64,000 nt of DNA from Corynebacterium sp. NML98-0116 (lineage in GTDB: Bacteria; Actinomycetota; Actinomycetes; Mycobacteriales; Mycobacteriaceae). This document shows positions 51,258 through 60,236 of this stretch, piece after piece. The first letter of the stretch is position 1. Every line of letters starts with the position of its first letter. The DNA lies in assembly GCF_001767255.1 (NCBI RefSeq), contig NZ_CP017639.1, forward strand, positions 1,324,875 to 1,388,874, read 5' to 3'. A program made the position numbers and the translations under genes. The notes beneath the pieces are model-generated. The model did not search any database, was not told where the DNA came from, and was given only the letters and a program-made list of their open reading frames with translations.

Positions 51258-51308
51258 CAGCTACTTTCCGCAGTCTTAGGCCAGTTATGTGCCAGGCATT
51301 TCTGGTGC

Positions 51309-51341
51309 TAAGATTGCGTCATTGCTTGCTCACAAGCAATG
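51309..51341 (+). promoter_or_regulatory. tRNA-Arg extended -10 box and leader hairpin
   Basis: TGCTAAGAT at 51306-51314 is an extended -10 (TGn-TAAGAT). It is followed by a perfect hairpin CATTGCTTG with CAAGCAATG (9 bp, loop CTCA, 51320-51341) that ends one base before the mature tRNA 5' end. The -35 box is weak. The hairpin would form the pre-tRNA 5' leader cut off by RNase P. Confidence 0.5.
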
Positions 51342-51342
51342 C

Positions 51343-51416
51343 GTCTCCGTAGCTCAGCGGATGAGAGCATCGGTTTCCGGTACCGAAGGTCGCAGGTTCG
51401 AATCCTGTCGGGGACA
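51343..51416 (+). tRNA. tRNA-Arg (anticodon CCG)
   Basis: 74 bases folding into a full cloverleaf: acceptor GTCTCCG with CGGGGAC, D stem GCTC with GAGC, anticodon stem TCGGT with ACCGA around the loop TTCCGGT (anticodon CCG at 51377-51379, reads CGG), T stem GCAGG with CCTGT and loop TTCGAAT. The discriminator is A; CCA is not encoded. Confidence 0.96.
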
Positions 51417-51427
51417 CTTTTTCATTA

Positions 51428-51466
51428 CCCCCACCGCCTGGTGTTTTGCCTGGTGGTGGGGGTTTT
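51428..51466 (+). terminator. Terminator of the tRNA-Arg transcript
   Basis: An 11-bp stem (CCCCCACCGCC with GGTGGTGGGGG, one G-T pair) is followed by TTTTGTTGGTTTT. It lies 11 bp after the tRNA. Confidence 0.85.
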
Positions 51467-51528
51467 GTTGGTTTTGACTGATTTTACCTGAAATCGTCTC
51501 CCCTACGCTTTCAGAACGCAATTTCGTG

Positions 51529-51762
51529 CTAAAACTCCGGGGGAATCACAATCCAGGCCACTATATACAGGATGAACAAAGGCACAAACGCCGTGCAGAG
51601 CCCAATCAACACCGTGCCGATTCGTACAATCGCAGGGTCGAGTCCAAAGTACTCCGCGATGCCGCCACAGACCCCGCCGATGTATTTGTCCACCATGGAA
51701 CGCTGTAGCCGCTTCGGTGCCGGGTTCGGTTGGTAGTGAGGTTGGTTCGTCGGATAAGACAT
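51529..51762 (-). CDS. PspC-domain membrane protein
   Basis: 77 aa. N-terminal Pro/Gln/Asn-rich 18 residues, then the PspC domain: DKYIGGVCGGIAEYFGLDPA, followed by a membrane helix VLIGLCTAFVPLFILYIVAW. PspC proteins sense or protect the membrane under envelope stress; no PspA gene is nearby. It lies 23 bp downstream of the MarR gene on the same strand and may be cotranscribed. Confidence 0.88.
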   Translation of the reverse strand: MSYPTNQPHYQPNPAPKRLQRSMVDKYIGGVCGGIAEYFGLDPAIVRIGTVLIGLCTAFVPLFILYIVAWIVIPPEF

Positions 51763-51785
51763 GGCGCCTCGCTTTCCTAGAGTCG

Positions 51786-52259
51786 TTACTTGTTATGCCC
51801 AGGGCCGGTTTGCGCACCGAGTACACCCTGAAAAAATCTGGTCAGAGCTGGGATGTCGGCGTCATCAAGGTGGTCGAACACCAGGCGTCGCACGCTTTCA
51901 ACGTGGCCCGGGGCTGCAGCCTCGAGCCGCTGTAAACCGTCCTCGGTGAGCGCTACCAAGACGCCACGGGCGTCTCCCGGGCTCTTCTGCTTTGATACCA
52001 AACCGCGCTTCTCCATGCGGGTGACTTGGTGCGATGTTCGGGATCGGTCCCACTCCAGTGCACCGCATAAGTCACGCAAACGCATCGTGTACCCATCCAC
52101 TTCTGAAAGGCTGACCAGCACAGAGAACTCCGAAGTCGACAAGTTTGAGTCTGCCTGGAGCGTGTCGTCGAGCGCGCGCGAAATTTTGCGTGCAGTGGCA
52201 AGCATGAGCCGCCACAGGTCTTGCTCGGCGTCGCTGAGCCAGTGGGGTGCGTCAGACAT
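51786..52259 (-). CDS. MarR-family transcriptional regulator
   Basis: 157 aa from the ATG at 52259, preceded by GTGGGG; a GTG three codons earlier is possible. The winged helix is visible (STSEFSVLVSLSEVDGYTMR, LRDLCGALEWDRSRTSHQVT, RMEKRGLVSKQKSPGDARG), with helices at both ends for dimerisation. Its target and ligand are unknown; it neighbours pspC and the ATPase operon. It could control either. Confidence 0.87.
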   Translation of the reverse strand: MSDAPHWLSDAEQDLWRLMLATARKISRALDDTLQADSNLSTSEFSVLVSLSEVDGYTMRLRDLCGALEWDRSRTSHQVTRMEKRGLVSKQKSPGDARGVLVALTEDGLQRLEAAAPGHVESVRRLVFDHLDDADIPALTRFFQGVLGAQTGPGHNK

Positions 52260-52303
52260 GCACCCCACTGTAGTAGATCAACCAAACAGTTTCATAGCAT
52301 TAA

Positions 52304-54940
52304 TTAATTGGTTTTTAGCTGCTCAATCTCGTATCGGTTGCTACTGGCAACGCCGTCGTACCGGTTGGGGTAACACGTCAGCACAATCACTTGAGCATGC
52401 TTGCCCACCCTGTTAAACAGCGCGTTCATCAGTTGCAGCCGGTGGGGGTCCGTCGCGCCGAGTGCATCGTCTATCACCACAGGTACCGGTGCTGTTCCAT
52501 CACGGGCGACAAGCTCCGCAATGGCAAAACGGGTCAGCAAGGCGAGCTGCTCCTGTGCGCCACCAGAAAGCTCCTCGATCGGCAGGGACACACCAGCAAC
52601 GTTGCGGCGGGTGATTTGCAGTTGGTCGTCGAGCTCGAATTCCACATCTCTGCCAAACAGCGCCCCCGCGTAGCCCTCCAGCGCAGCAGCGAACGGCGCC
52701 GCGTAGCGCGCATTCGCCTCTTCACGGTAGCGCTGTAGCGTGTCATACAAGAGCTTGGTTGCCTCAGCACGGCGGGTGGTACGGCGGTACTCAGACTCAG
52801 CTGCGTCCAACATCGCTTCGGCTCGGTCGACCTTTTCCGCAATACCAGTCGCCATTTCAAAAAAGCTTTTCAGCTCGGCAACGCGTCTATCGGCGGCATT
52901 GTAGCGGTCCTGCAAGTTCACGACGCGGGTTTGCGCGCTTTCGAGCAGCGCCTGTGCCATGTCCACGTTGGCCTCGTTTGCCGCCGTGGTGACCTCTTCA
53001 AGTTTTGTGCGCGCAGCGCGCAGTCCAGCCTCAGCAGTTGCTTGTGCCTCGCCCAAGTCTTCCGACGTTGTATGTTCCTGTTCTGTTCGCAACTCTTCAT
53101 CGGCGATACGTACTGCTTCCTCGTGCGTTGCGAGTTTGGTCTCCAGTACAAGCAGTGCCTGGCGGGCCTTTCGCTCCCGGTGCGGCTCCAGCGCAGCCAC
53201 CGCCACTTCCGCGTCATGCTGGGCATTCTGTAAAGCAGCCTCTGCAGCAGCGGCCTCGTGCTCAGCAGCATCGAGTTCCTTTAAAGCTACGTCTTCCCCC
53301 AAGGCCTCAGCGTGCTCTGCGTGTAGTTTCTGCAGCTTTAGGTGACGCTCCTGCAACGCTGACAAGTCCCTGCCTGCGAGGATGTCTTCCCTGCGTCGCT
53401 TGGATTCCTCCACGCGTTGAGCAAACGTCCGATGCTCATCACGCTTCGCTCGCGCCTCCGTAACGTCAGCACAACCAAGCTCCGCGAGTAGCTCCTCAAG
53501 CGCGCGCTCCGCATCTTCCACCGCGCTGTACTGGTTCGCGCCGCTGGCGCCAGCACTGTAGGTCAGATGAAACTCACCGAATTCAAAGGTGGTGGCGTCG
53601 AAAAGCTCGATAGTGCGCTCGCCTTTGACGTGTGTGGGGGCGTCGTCGTGCACGAAGGTGGCGTCATCGGCACGCACGGTCAGTTTCGCGGTCGAGGCTG
53701 CACGGATGGTGCGCTGTACCTTTACTTCACTCGCAGCTTCTTCCACTCGAGTCACATCGGCGTCGGTGACGGGACGACTAGGGGCCTCAGCAACGAGTTT
53801 TTGATACTCGGCTTGCGCACCGTCAACCTGGTCAAGCACTGCCTGCAGATCTGAGAGTTCCTGTTGGCACAGCGAGTACTCACGCAGAGCGCTGGCACGG
53901 CGTGCCTCCTCGCGTGCATTCGTCAGTGCAGCTTGACGCCGCTCCACGGTTTCGGTGAGTGTCGCAATGGTAGCTTCCTCTTCATCACTGGCTTGCTGGG
54001 CGGCGCCCTTCTCCTGCTCGAGCGCTGCCTGCTGCTCACCCAACAGTGCGACGCGCTGCTCCAACTTCTTCCTGTTTTCCACATCCTGCGCTGCGCGCTG
54101 TGCCGTGAGCTCTGCGTATTTCACAGCTGCTTGCGCAGCCTGAAGTTTTGCGGCAACCTCTTCGGCGCGCTTCGCCTCGGCTTGACTGGACTCAAGATCT
54201 CGCTGTGCTTCCGGCAGCTCATCCTGGATCTGCTGCATTTGCTGCTGCAAGCGCTCAACTTCTACGACTTCATTGTCAAACTTCCGCTTTTCCTGCAACA
54301 GCGATTCGTACTGTTGCTGCGCTTCTTCTGCTGCTTTCCGGAGCTTGTCGTATTCGCCACGCGGGCGACCTGTGGGTGTGAAGTACGCTGCGTATTCGTC
54401 GCTGATGCGCTGCATGAGCGCAGTGTCATCGTAAGCAGCCTCCTCTGCGCTACGTCCAGCGTCCCCGTCAAGGGTCCTCACAACACTTGGGATGCCAGCT
54501 GCGCTGATCCCTGCTGCGAACTGCCCCTGGCGCAGGAAGAGCGTCGAGGCGAGCTCCTGGTCAAGGTTTTCCGCGAGGATCCGCGCAAGCTCGTCGTCAG
54601 CCTCGCGGCCGGTGTATTGGCGCAGCTGCGGTCTGGTGATGTTGAGCTCCGAGTACTTCCCCTTCCCCCACTGTTTGGCAATGGTGAAGCTGTAATCGCC
54701 AACCGTCGCCTCAAGCCGTACCGCAGGCGAAACGTCCCTCCCGATCGGGGTGAGCACGCCAATCTTCTTCCCGCCGGCAGTATGGCGCTCGTTCAGCACT
54801 GTCGTCAACGCGTCAAGGATGGTGGATTTGCCCGCCTCGTTGTTGCCATGGATCACGATCACACCGGTATCTGGCAGGTCTCGGAGTTCTAATCGCTGAA
54901 TACCACGGAAGTTTTCAATGGTGATCGAATGGATGCGCAT
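52304..54940 (-). CDS. Rad50/SbcC/YhaN-like coiled-coil ATPase
   Basis: 878 aa. ABC-type ATPase split by long coiled coils, partner of the phosphoesterase gene it directly follows. Walker A GNNEAGKS at 32-39, coiled coil about 195-385, a beta-rich insert about 405-475, return coil 475-735, signature LSGGAQEQ at 791-798 and Walker B PVVIDDALGATD at 820-831. The insert stands where Rad50/SbcC have the CxxC zinc hook; no CxxC exists. GNNEAGKST and the Asp-Asp Walker B are closer to the YhaN type. It likely acts in DNA end processing with its neighbours. Last gene of the four-gene operon. Confidence 0.8.
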   Translation of the reverse strand: MRIHSITIENFRGIQRLELRDLPDTGVIVIHGNNEAGKSTILDALTTVLNERHTAGGKKIGVLTPIGRDVSPAVRLEATVGDYSFTIAKQWGKGKYSELNITRPQLRQYTGREADDELARILAENLDQELASTLFLRQGQFAAGISAAGIPSVVRTLDGDAGRSAEEAAYDDTALMQRISDEYAAYFTPTGRPRGEYDKLRKAAEEAQQQYESLLQEKRKFDNEVVEVERLQQQMQQIQDELPEAQRDLESSQAEAKRAEEVAAKLQAAQAAVKYAELTAQRAAQDVENRKKLEQRVALLGEQQAALEQEKGAAQQASDEEEATIATLTETVERRQAALTNAREEARRASALREYSLCQQELSDLQAVLDQVDGAQAEYQKLVAEAPSRPVTDADVTRVEEAASEVKVQRTIRAASTAKLTVRADDATFVHDDAPTHVKGERTIELFDATTFEFGEFHLTYSAGASGANQYSAVEDAERALEELLAELGCADVTEARAKRDEHRTFAQRVEESKRRREDILAGRDLSALQERHLKLQKLHAEHAEALGEDVALKELDAAEHEAAAAEAALQNAQHDAEVAVAALEPHRERKARQALLVLETKLATHEEAVRIADEELRTEQEHTTSEDLGEAQATAEAGLRAARTKLEEVTTAANEANVDMAQALLESAQTRVVNLQDRYNAADRRVAELKSFFEMATGIAEKVDRAEAMLDAAESEYRRTTRRAEATKLLYDTLQRYREEANARYAAPFAAALEGYAGALFGRDVEFELDDQLQITRRNVAGVSLPIEELSGGAQEQLALLTRFAIAELVARDGTAPVPVVIDDALGATDPHRLQLMNALFNRVGKHAQVIVLTCYPNRYDGVASSNRYEIEQLKTN

Positions 54941-56146
54941 CTAGTTCACTTCCTTGGAGAATCGGAACAGAAGGTTCACTGCGTCACGGGCTGTCGCAGA
55001 GCCTGTGACATCATCTTGCACGGAAGCCTGGCAGATCAGGTCCCGCATCGCCTCGGCCGCGTAACCGCTCAGCGGAAGGTTTTCGAGCTCTTCATCGCTG
55101 GGCGCCAAGTGCAAGCTCATGAGGCGCTCACGCTCATACAACGCGGCAAACACCGGCTCAAGCCGCCCTATCGCCTGCTCAAAGGTAGCCATCGCCGCAA
55201 GGCCAAGCGTGCCACGCACCGAATACTTCACCACCGTGCGGTCTTTGTGCTCGTAGCGTTCAAGCTGATCCACAATCTTTGCGACGTCCCCTTCGTCACT
55301 AACCTCCCAGTCCAGTGCCTCAAACGTCCATGCTCCTGTCTCAACTGGCTCGACGTTCACAGTGCAATCGTCTGCGGAGGACTTCGCAATCTCGACGACG
55401 AGGGCATTGCCGGAGTTGACCTCGCCGCCACCACCAGGACCACCGATAGCAAAGTCGTGGAAATCGGTTGTTTCCGGGCTGCCCGAGAACCACACGCGCC
55501 CACTCGTGCCGAGTGACTGCGTGGAGTGCGTATCCCCCAACGCGACGTAATCGATCACCCCCGAGGCCAGCTTCTCCTCCAGCAAATCCAGATCGATGAG
55601 CGCTTCGGCCTGTTCTTTGCCGTAGCCGTCTACTTGGCCGTGGCCAACGAGGACTCGAATCGTATCCGTCGGCTCCAAGTCACGTACGGCACGGGCACAG
55701 AGGTCCTCAGAGGCGTATCGGGCTTTGAGAGGCGCGCCGACAAGCTCAACGCCAGGGACGACCTCTACGGGATCGAAGGAATCGAGCACGTGCACATTCT
55801 CAAGGTCATCGGTGGCGTGGAAAATGGAGTCCGCCACCAGCGGGTCGTGGTTGCCCGGGAGCAAGTACACCGGCACTGGCAGGCGCTTCAGCACCTCGAG
55901 TGCTCGACCAAGCGTCTCCCGTTCGAGCGCGTTGTGCTCAAACACATCACCGGCGATCACAATACAGTCTGCATCATGCTCCGTGGCTACTTGGCCGAGG
56001 CGTTCAACGGCGCGCAAGCGGGCGTCGTCAAACCTCGATTGGGCTTCGGAGCGCAGAAACTTCCGAGTCATGCCAAGCTGCAGGTCAGAGGAGTGGATAA
56101 ATCGAAACGTGTTCACATACTCACTACTACCAAACGGCTCGGACAT
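54941..56146 (-). CDS. Mre11/SbcD/YhaO-like metallophosphoesterase
   Basis: 401 aa. Predicted DNA exonuclease/endonuclease subunit. Calcineurin-type motifs in order: HSSDLQLG (29 residues or fewer from the N-terminus), VIAGDVFEHN, LLPGNHDP, VLVGHGQVDG and YVALGDTHSTQ. In Mre11/SbcD the first is DxH and the last GHxH; here they read DLQ and GDTH, so two metal-ligand positions differ. Its ATG overlaps the SWIM gene stop (TAATG) and its stop abuts the ATPase gene start. Confidence 0.82.
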   Translation of the reverse strand: MSEPFGSSEYVNTFRFIHSSDLQLGMTRKFLRSEAQSRFDDARLRAVERLGQVATEHDADCIVIAGDVFEHNALERETLGRALEVLKRLPVPVYLLPGNHDPLVADSIFHATDDLENVHVLDSFDPVEVVPGVELVGAPLKARYASEDLCARAVRDLEPTDTIRVLVGHGQVDGYGKEQAEALIDLDLLEEKLASGVIDYVALGDTHSTQSLGTSGRVWFSGSPETTDFHDFAIGGPGGGGEVNSGNALVVEIAKSSADDCTVNVEPVETGAWTFEALDWEVSDEGDVAKIVDQLERYEHKDRTVVKYSVRGTLGLAAMATFEQAIGRLEPVFAALYERERLMSLHLAPSDEELENLPLSGYAAEAMRDLICQASVQDDVTGSATARDAVNLLFRFSKEVN

Positions 56147-57009
56147 TAGTCTTCGGTTTCAGTCAGAGCGTAGAACAGATCTTCGATATCGGAGACAGCC
56201 CGCAGCTGGTCGATGTTGGTAAAGGAAATCGTCTGCATCGCCTTGTGCAACATCGTGATGTCAGAATCTTCGATCATCGGAGCGACTTTCGGGGTAGGCA
56301 AATCAGGTAACGCGCCGCCTTCCCAAAAGTCCGGCTGCGGGCGCGGTGTAGACGCCGTGACTTCGCCCGGCGCGTCAGGCTGCGCTGCCTCGTGCTGCAC
56401 AGTCGGTGGCGCCATGCCGGTCAGTCGCGCAATCGAGCTATCCCGAAGTTGGAGAATGAATTCGTGGTGTTCGCTCATGCGCTGTGCTGCCTGATACCCC
56501 ACTGCGACAATGTGTTTGCAGGCTACGACCGGATCGGGGCAGCTACAGTGCAGCCGAAACTCTTCAGGACCGTTGGCGATCAAGGTGTCCAACGCCTCAT
56601 CGGTATAGACACCATTGCGCGCTTTCATCAATGCCGCGGAGTCGTGCGCAATGTCGGACAGCAGCCCGCCGATGTCAGCAGCGGTGCGCCGTGGTAGCTC
56701 AATGACGGTGTGAAATGGTTCGATTTGTGAGCCGGTCACAACCGCATCGATCCCACTAAGCCGCGGGTAGAGCTCGGCGACGTGACCGCCGTTGGCGTAC
56801 GCAATGCCCCGCTTAATGCGACCGGCATCGCTGTAGCGTACTACTGCTTCCCAGATTCTGCGGCCGGCTGCATTCCACGTCGCGGGTACGTCTTTGTACC
56901 GCGACCGAGTCTCCGCTGCTTGTTTCGCCTGCTTCTGCTCCGGCGAGCGCCGCCGTGCGCCAAAGTTTGCATAAATAACGTTGTCTTCGCGTGGTCGCTG
57001 GGTGCTCAT
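56146..57009 (-). CDS. SWIM zinc-finger protein, partner of SNF2 helicase
   Basis: 287 aa. The SWIM motif CxCxnCxH is visible as HCSCPDPVVACKHIVAVGYQ near residues 178-197. The N-terminal basic segment (ANFGARRRSPEQKQAKQAAE) and the rest are of unknown function. SWIM proteins commonly accompany bacterial SNF2 ATPases; here the start overlaps the SNF2 stop by 4 bp (ATGA). Confidence 0.85.
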   Translation of the reverse strand: MSTQRPREDNVIYANFGARRRSPEQKQAKQAAETRSRYKDVPATWNAAGRRIWEAVVRYSDAGRIKRGIAYANGGHVAELYPRLSGIDAVVTGSQIEPFHTVIELPRRTAADIGGLLSDIAHDSAALMKARNGVYTDEALDTLIANGPEEFRLHCSCPDPVVACKHIVAVGYQAAQRMSEHHEFILQLRDSSIARLTGMAPPTVQHEAAQPDAPGEVTASTPRPQPDFWEGGALPDLPTPKVAPMIEDSDITMLHKAMQTISFTNIDQLRAVSDIEDLFYALTETED

Positions 57010-60000
57010 AGGTTGCGCTCGCCTCCGTTTCCTCGGTAGCTCATCAGCTGTGCCAGATCGTCAGCGTCGAGTTCCGTAATCCAGCCTTCGCCCTCGCCAA
57101 TCACCGCACCTGCCAGGTGCATCTTGCCATCCAAGATGTCTTGGATCGATTCCTCCATGGTTCCGCGCGTAATCATCTTGTACACCGTGACGTCTTTCTT
57201 CTGGCCAATGCGGAACGCGCGGTCCGTCGCCTGGTTTTCCACGGCGGGATTCCACCAACGGTCAAGGTGGATCACCATCGATGCAGCAGTCAGGTTGAGT
57301 CCGGTACCACCTGCTTTAAGACTCAGCAGCATCGCGCGCGGCCCGTCCGGCTCCTGGAAGTGCGCAACCATAGCATCGCGCGCGCTCTTTCCTACCCCAC
57401 CGTGGAGAAACGGGATGAGCTCACCGAGGTAGTCGCTCAGGTAGGGCCGCAGAATGTCACCAAACGCTTTGTACTGGGTAAAGATCAACACTCGTTGGTC
57501 GGTACGCACTGCCTCATTGAGCAGCTCCACAAGGCGGGCGACCTTACCGGACCTGTGGTGGCCGTCGGCAAGTACTGGTGATCCATCGCCCAGGAAGTGA
57601 GCCGGGTGGTTGCAGATCTGCTTGATGCGAGTGATCGTGGCAAGCACGAGACCTTTACGCGCCATACCCTTGCGTTCCTGCAGTTCGCGCTGCATGCGGT
57701 CAACGAGTGCCGTGTAGAGCGCCGCTTGCTCCGCAGTCATGTCCACTGTCAGTACATGCTCAGCCTTGTCCGGCAGGTCATCGATGATCGCGGTGTCCGT
57801 CTTCAGCCTGCGCAGGATAAACGGCGCGGTGAGGCGCTGCAGGCGCTCCCCCATCTCGTCGGCGAGGCCCTCGTCCCGGCGCGACTCAATTGCCCGTGCG
57901 AAGTGGTTGCGGAAGAAGGACTGCGAGCCGAGGATGCCGGGGTTCACAAAGTCGAGGAGACTGCGCAGCTCGGAGAGCTTGTTTTCAATCGGGGTGCCTG
58001 TCAGCGCGATACGGTGGCGAGCTGGCAGCGCTCGCACGCTTTTCGACGCCCTCGTCCCCGCATTCTTAATCGCCTGAGCTTCGTCGAGCACCACATGGTC
58101 CCATTCGATCAAAGACAAGTCGATCACATCGCGCGATGCGATCCCATAGGAGGTGATGGTGACGTCATGCTTCTTGAGAGCCTCACGCAGTTCCTCTCCT
58201 TTGTACCGGGCACTGCCGTGGTGGACATATATAGAAAGGTGCGGCACGAACTTCGCGGCTTCGCGTGCCCAGTTGCCCACCACGGAGGTCGGCGCAACAA
58301 CGAGGGTTGGTCCGGTGCGCTGCCCGCGTTCCTCTTCGACGGCAAGCAGGGTGAGCAGCTGGAGCGTCTTACCGAGCCCCATGTCATCGGCAAGCACGGC
58401 ACCTAGGTGGTTGCGGGACATGTAGTAGAGCCAATCCACGCCACGACGCTGGTACTCGCGGAGCTCAGCATGCACAGTTCTTGGGATGTCGACGCGCTCC
58501 GGCGCCGGGCGGTCCATTCCGCCGACCAGAGACGTAAACCAACGGGAACCAGTGAACTCAAGCGGCGAGTCTGGCCCACTCTCCAGCGCAAGCTGACGCA
58601 GCTCCTCCGCGGTTACCGCACCGTGTTCCTCTGACGCTTCGAGTTTCTGGTACTCCTCCTCGAGCTGGTCGGCGCGGGCAGCGAGCGCTTCGGCGTCATC
58701 TGCTCCCGCATCAGCTGCGAGCTGCGCAGTCGTCCGGGCTTCTTCTGCTTCACGCTTGGCCCGCGCAAGCGCCGTCCCGTGGAGTTTCTCCATGTACCGC
58801 TTCGTGCGCTCGAGGTGCCGTGTATCGGCGAGCACCCACTCGCCACGCAACTTGATCAGCCCAGACTTCGACTCGACGAGCCGCTGCATTTCGTCATCCG
58901 TCAGTTCAGTGCCGCCGATGCTGACGCGCCAGTCGTAATTGACCAGCTGGCCGAAGCCAAGCCGGGTCACCGCTGTTGCGTCGTACGGGTTCTTCGCTTC
59001 CGAAAGGTGCAGCTTCGATGTTGTCTCTGCAGTTGTCCAGGCGCGTGGCAGCATCACCGCGTAGTTCGCAAGCCGAAGCTTGCTCACCTCAGTCTCCACG
59101 AATTGCACAATCTCTTCCGCGGACAGGTACACGTCCCAGTCGCCATCGAGCGCAGAGCCCGGCGTTGTCGCGGCACGCCGGTGCGTCGATGGATCAATCA
59201 GGTCGGAGACCCTGATGGCGTCGCGAAGCACGGAGTGGAGCTGCTGCACCGTATAGGCGTCATACTCCGACAGCCGGATGGGCCGCGGCGACTCGTCCCC
59301 GGAGCGCACGTTCACCCGAATCGGCCACTGCGTGAGCGCCTCATCGCCCCCATCTTCTGCGTCTGCGGGCTGCTCCACGATGAACACCAGTTGGAAATTC
59401 GTCGCAGTGATTGAGCCGTTCCACTGGCTCATCTGTCGCGAAAACGCGCTAGAGCCTCGCCGTAGCGGCGTCCCGTTAAGCAGCGACTGTACAAAATCGT
59501 GCCACGGAAACGGGCGCTCACCACGCAGCATAGGGGAGTTACGCAGCTGGGCAGACGCGATCCAGTGCACAAATGTGCGCGAGCAGTCTTCGTCGAGCCG
59601 TCGGTTGTTCTCCGTAAGTACTCCCGGCGCAGCCGCAATCATATCCGCGAGCCAACCGCGTTCCTCCACCCCGGTGCCGAGCTGCCACTGCGCGAACCAC
59701 TGAAAGTCCTGAGACGGCACGTGAATCGATACCCTGCCAGCCTGTACAAACCGCTCAAGCCCGAGAAACATCTGGATGAGCCACAAAAGATCCGGGGCTA
59801 CCGACGCCCGCTGTTGCTCCGTGAGCCCTTCCGGTGCCGGAACGTCTGGGTCCAGGAGGAAGGACATTGCTCGTAGAAACTGTACTGCCTCATCGGGGGC
59901 GAATGCTGCCGTCGGCACCCGGAGCCGCAATAGTTTGCCTTTCGGCGTGCGCAACATGACCTTGCCGCGGTGGCGGAACTTGACCCCTTCGAGCAGTGTG

Positions 60001-60137
60001 TGGACTGGTTCGGGGAAGGTCCCCTTCGGCACTTCGTCGAGTGTGATGATTTTATGGCCAGCCACCTGCTCGACCCAGACCTGCAAGCCAGAATCTGGCA
60101 GCCACAGCCCGTGAAGAAGGAATTTTGGCAAGCCCAC
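57006..60137 (-). CDS. SNF2-family helicase/ATPase (HelZ/HepA-like)
   Basis: 1043 aa. Residues about 1-560 are the N-terminal region usual in actinobacterial SNF2 proteins. The motor follows: Walker A LADDMGLGKTLQL (about 575-587), DEAQ box VVLDEAQAIKN (about 680), SALTGTPIENKLSEL-like ALTGTPIENKLSE, SLKAGGTGLNLTAA, and the arginine finger region ATDRAFRIGQKKDV. It moves along DNA and remodels bound protein rather than unwinding. A GTG start at 60137 is used, with a close AAGGGT. First gene of SNF2-SWIM-phosphoesterase-ATPase; divergent from putP across 99 bp. Confidence 0.88.
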   Translation of the reverse strand: MGLPKFLLHGLWLPDSGLQVWVEQVAGHKIITLDEVPKGTFPEPVHTLLEGVKFRHRGKVMLRTPKGKLLRLRVPTAAFAPDEAVQFLRAMSFLLDPDVPAPEGLTEQQRASVAPDLLWLIQMFLGLERFVQAGRVSIHVPSQDFQWFAQWQLGTGVEERGWLADMIAAAPGVLTENNRRLDEDCSRTFVHWIASAQLRNSPMLRGERPFPWHDFVQSLLNGTPLRRGSSAFSRQMSQWNGSITATNFQLVFIVEQPADAEDGGDEALTQWPIRVNVRSGDESPRPIRLSEYDAYTVQQLHSVLRDAIRVSDLIDPSTHRRAATTPGSALDGDWDVYLSAEEIVQFVETEVSKLRLANYAVMLPRAWTTAETTSKLHLSEAKNPYDATAVTRLGFGQLVNYDWRVSIGGTELTDDEMQRLVESKSGLIKLRGEWVLADTRHLERTKRYMEKLHGTALARAKREAEEARTTAQLAADAGADDAEALAARADQLEEEYQKLEASEEHGAVTAEELRQLALESGPDSPLEFTGSRWFTSLVGGMDRPAPERVDIPRTVHAELREYQRRGVDWLYYMSRNHLGAVLADDMGLGKTLQLLTLLAVEEERGQRTGPTLVVAPTSVVGNWAREAAKFVPHLSIYVHHGSARYKGEELREALKKHDVTITSYGIASRDVIDLSLIEWDHVVLDEAQAIKNAGTRASKSVRALPARHRIALTGTPIENKLSELRSLLDFVNPGILGSQSFFRNHFARAIESRRDEGLADEMGERLQRLTAPFILRRLKTDTAIIDDLPDKAEHVLTVDMTAEQAALYTALVDRMQRELQERKGMARKGLVLATITRIKQICNHPAHFLGDGSPVLADGHHRSGKVARLVELLNEAVRTDQRVLIFTQYKAFGDILRPYLSDYLGELIPFLHGGVGKSARDAMVAHFQEPDGPRAMLLSLKAGGTGLNLTAASMVIHLDRWWNPAVENQATDRAFRIGQKKDVTVYKMITRGTMEESIQDILDGKMHLAGAVIGEGEGWITELDADDLAQLMSYRGNGGERNL

Positions 60138-60236
60138 CCTTATACCATCCTTGATTTCGCTACATCGACTACGGTTCTAACGGTAATCTTTAAAACTCTA
60201 CTCGCTTATTTTTTCTATTGCTTTAGGGAGGCAAAC

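Noticed and set aside
24569-51341. Common regulation of narK and tRNA-Arg because both hairpins have a CTCA centre
   Set aside because: Only the four central bases agree; the arms are unrelated.
51343-52259. Genomic island integrated at tRNA-Arg
   Set aside because: No integrase, no repeat of the tRNA 3' end and no change in gene style downstream; the tRNA is followed by its own terminator.
52304-60137. DISARM or another named defence system because of the SNF2 gene
   Set aside because: No methyltransferase, phospholipase D or DUF1998 gene is present, and the SNF2 protein has the usual SWIM partner instead.
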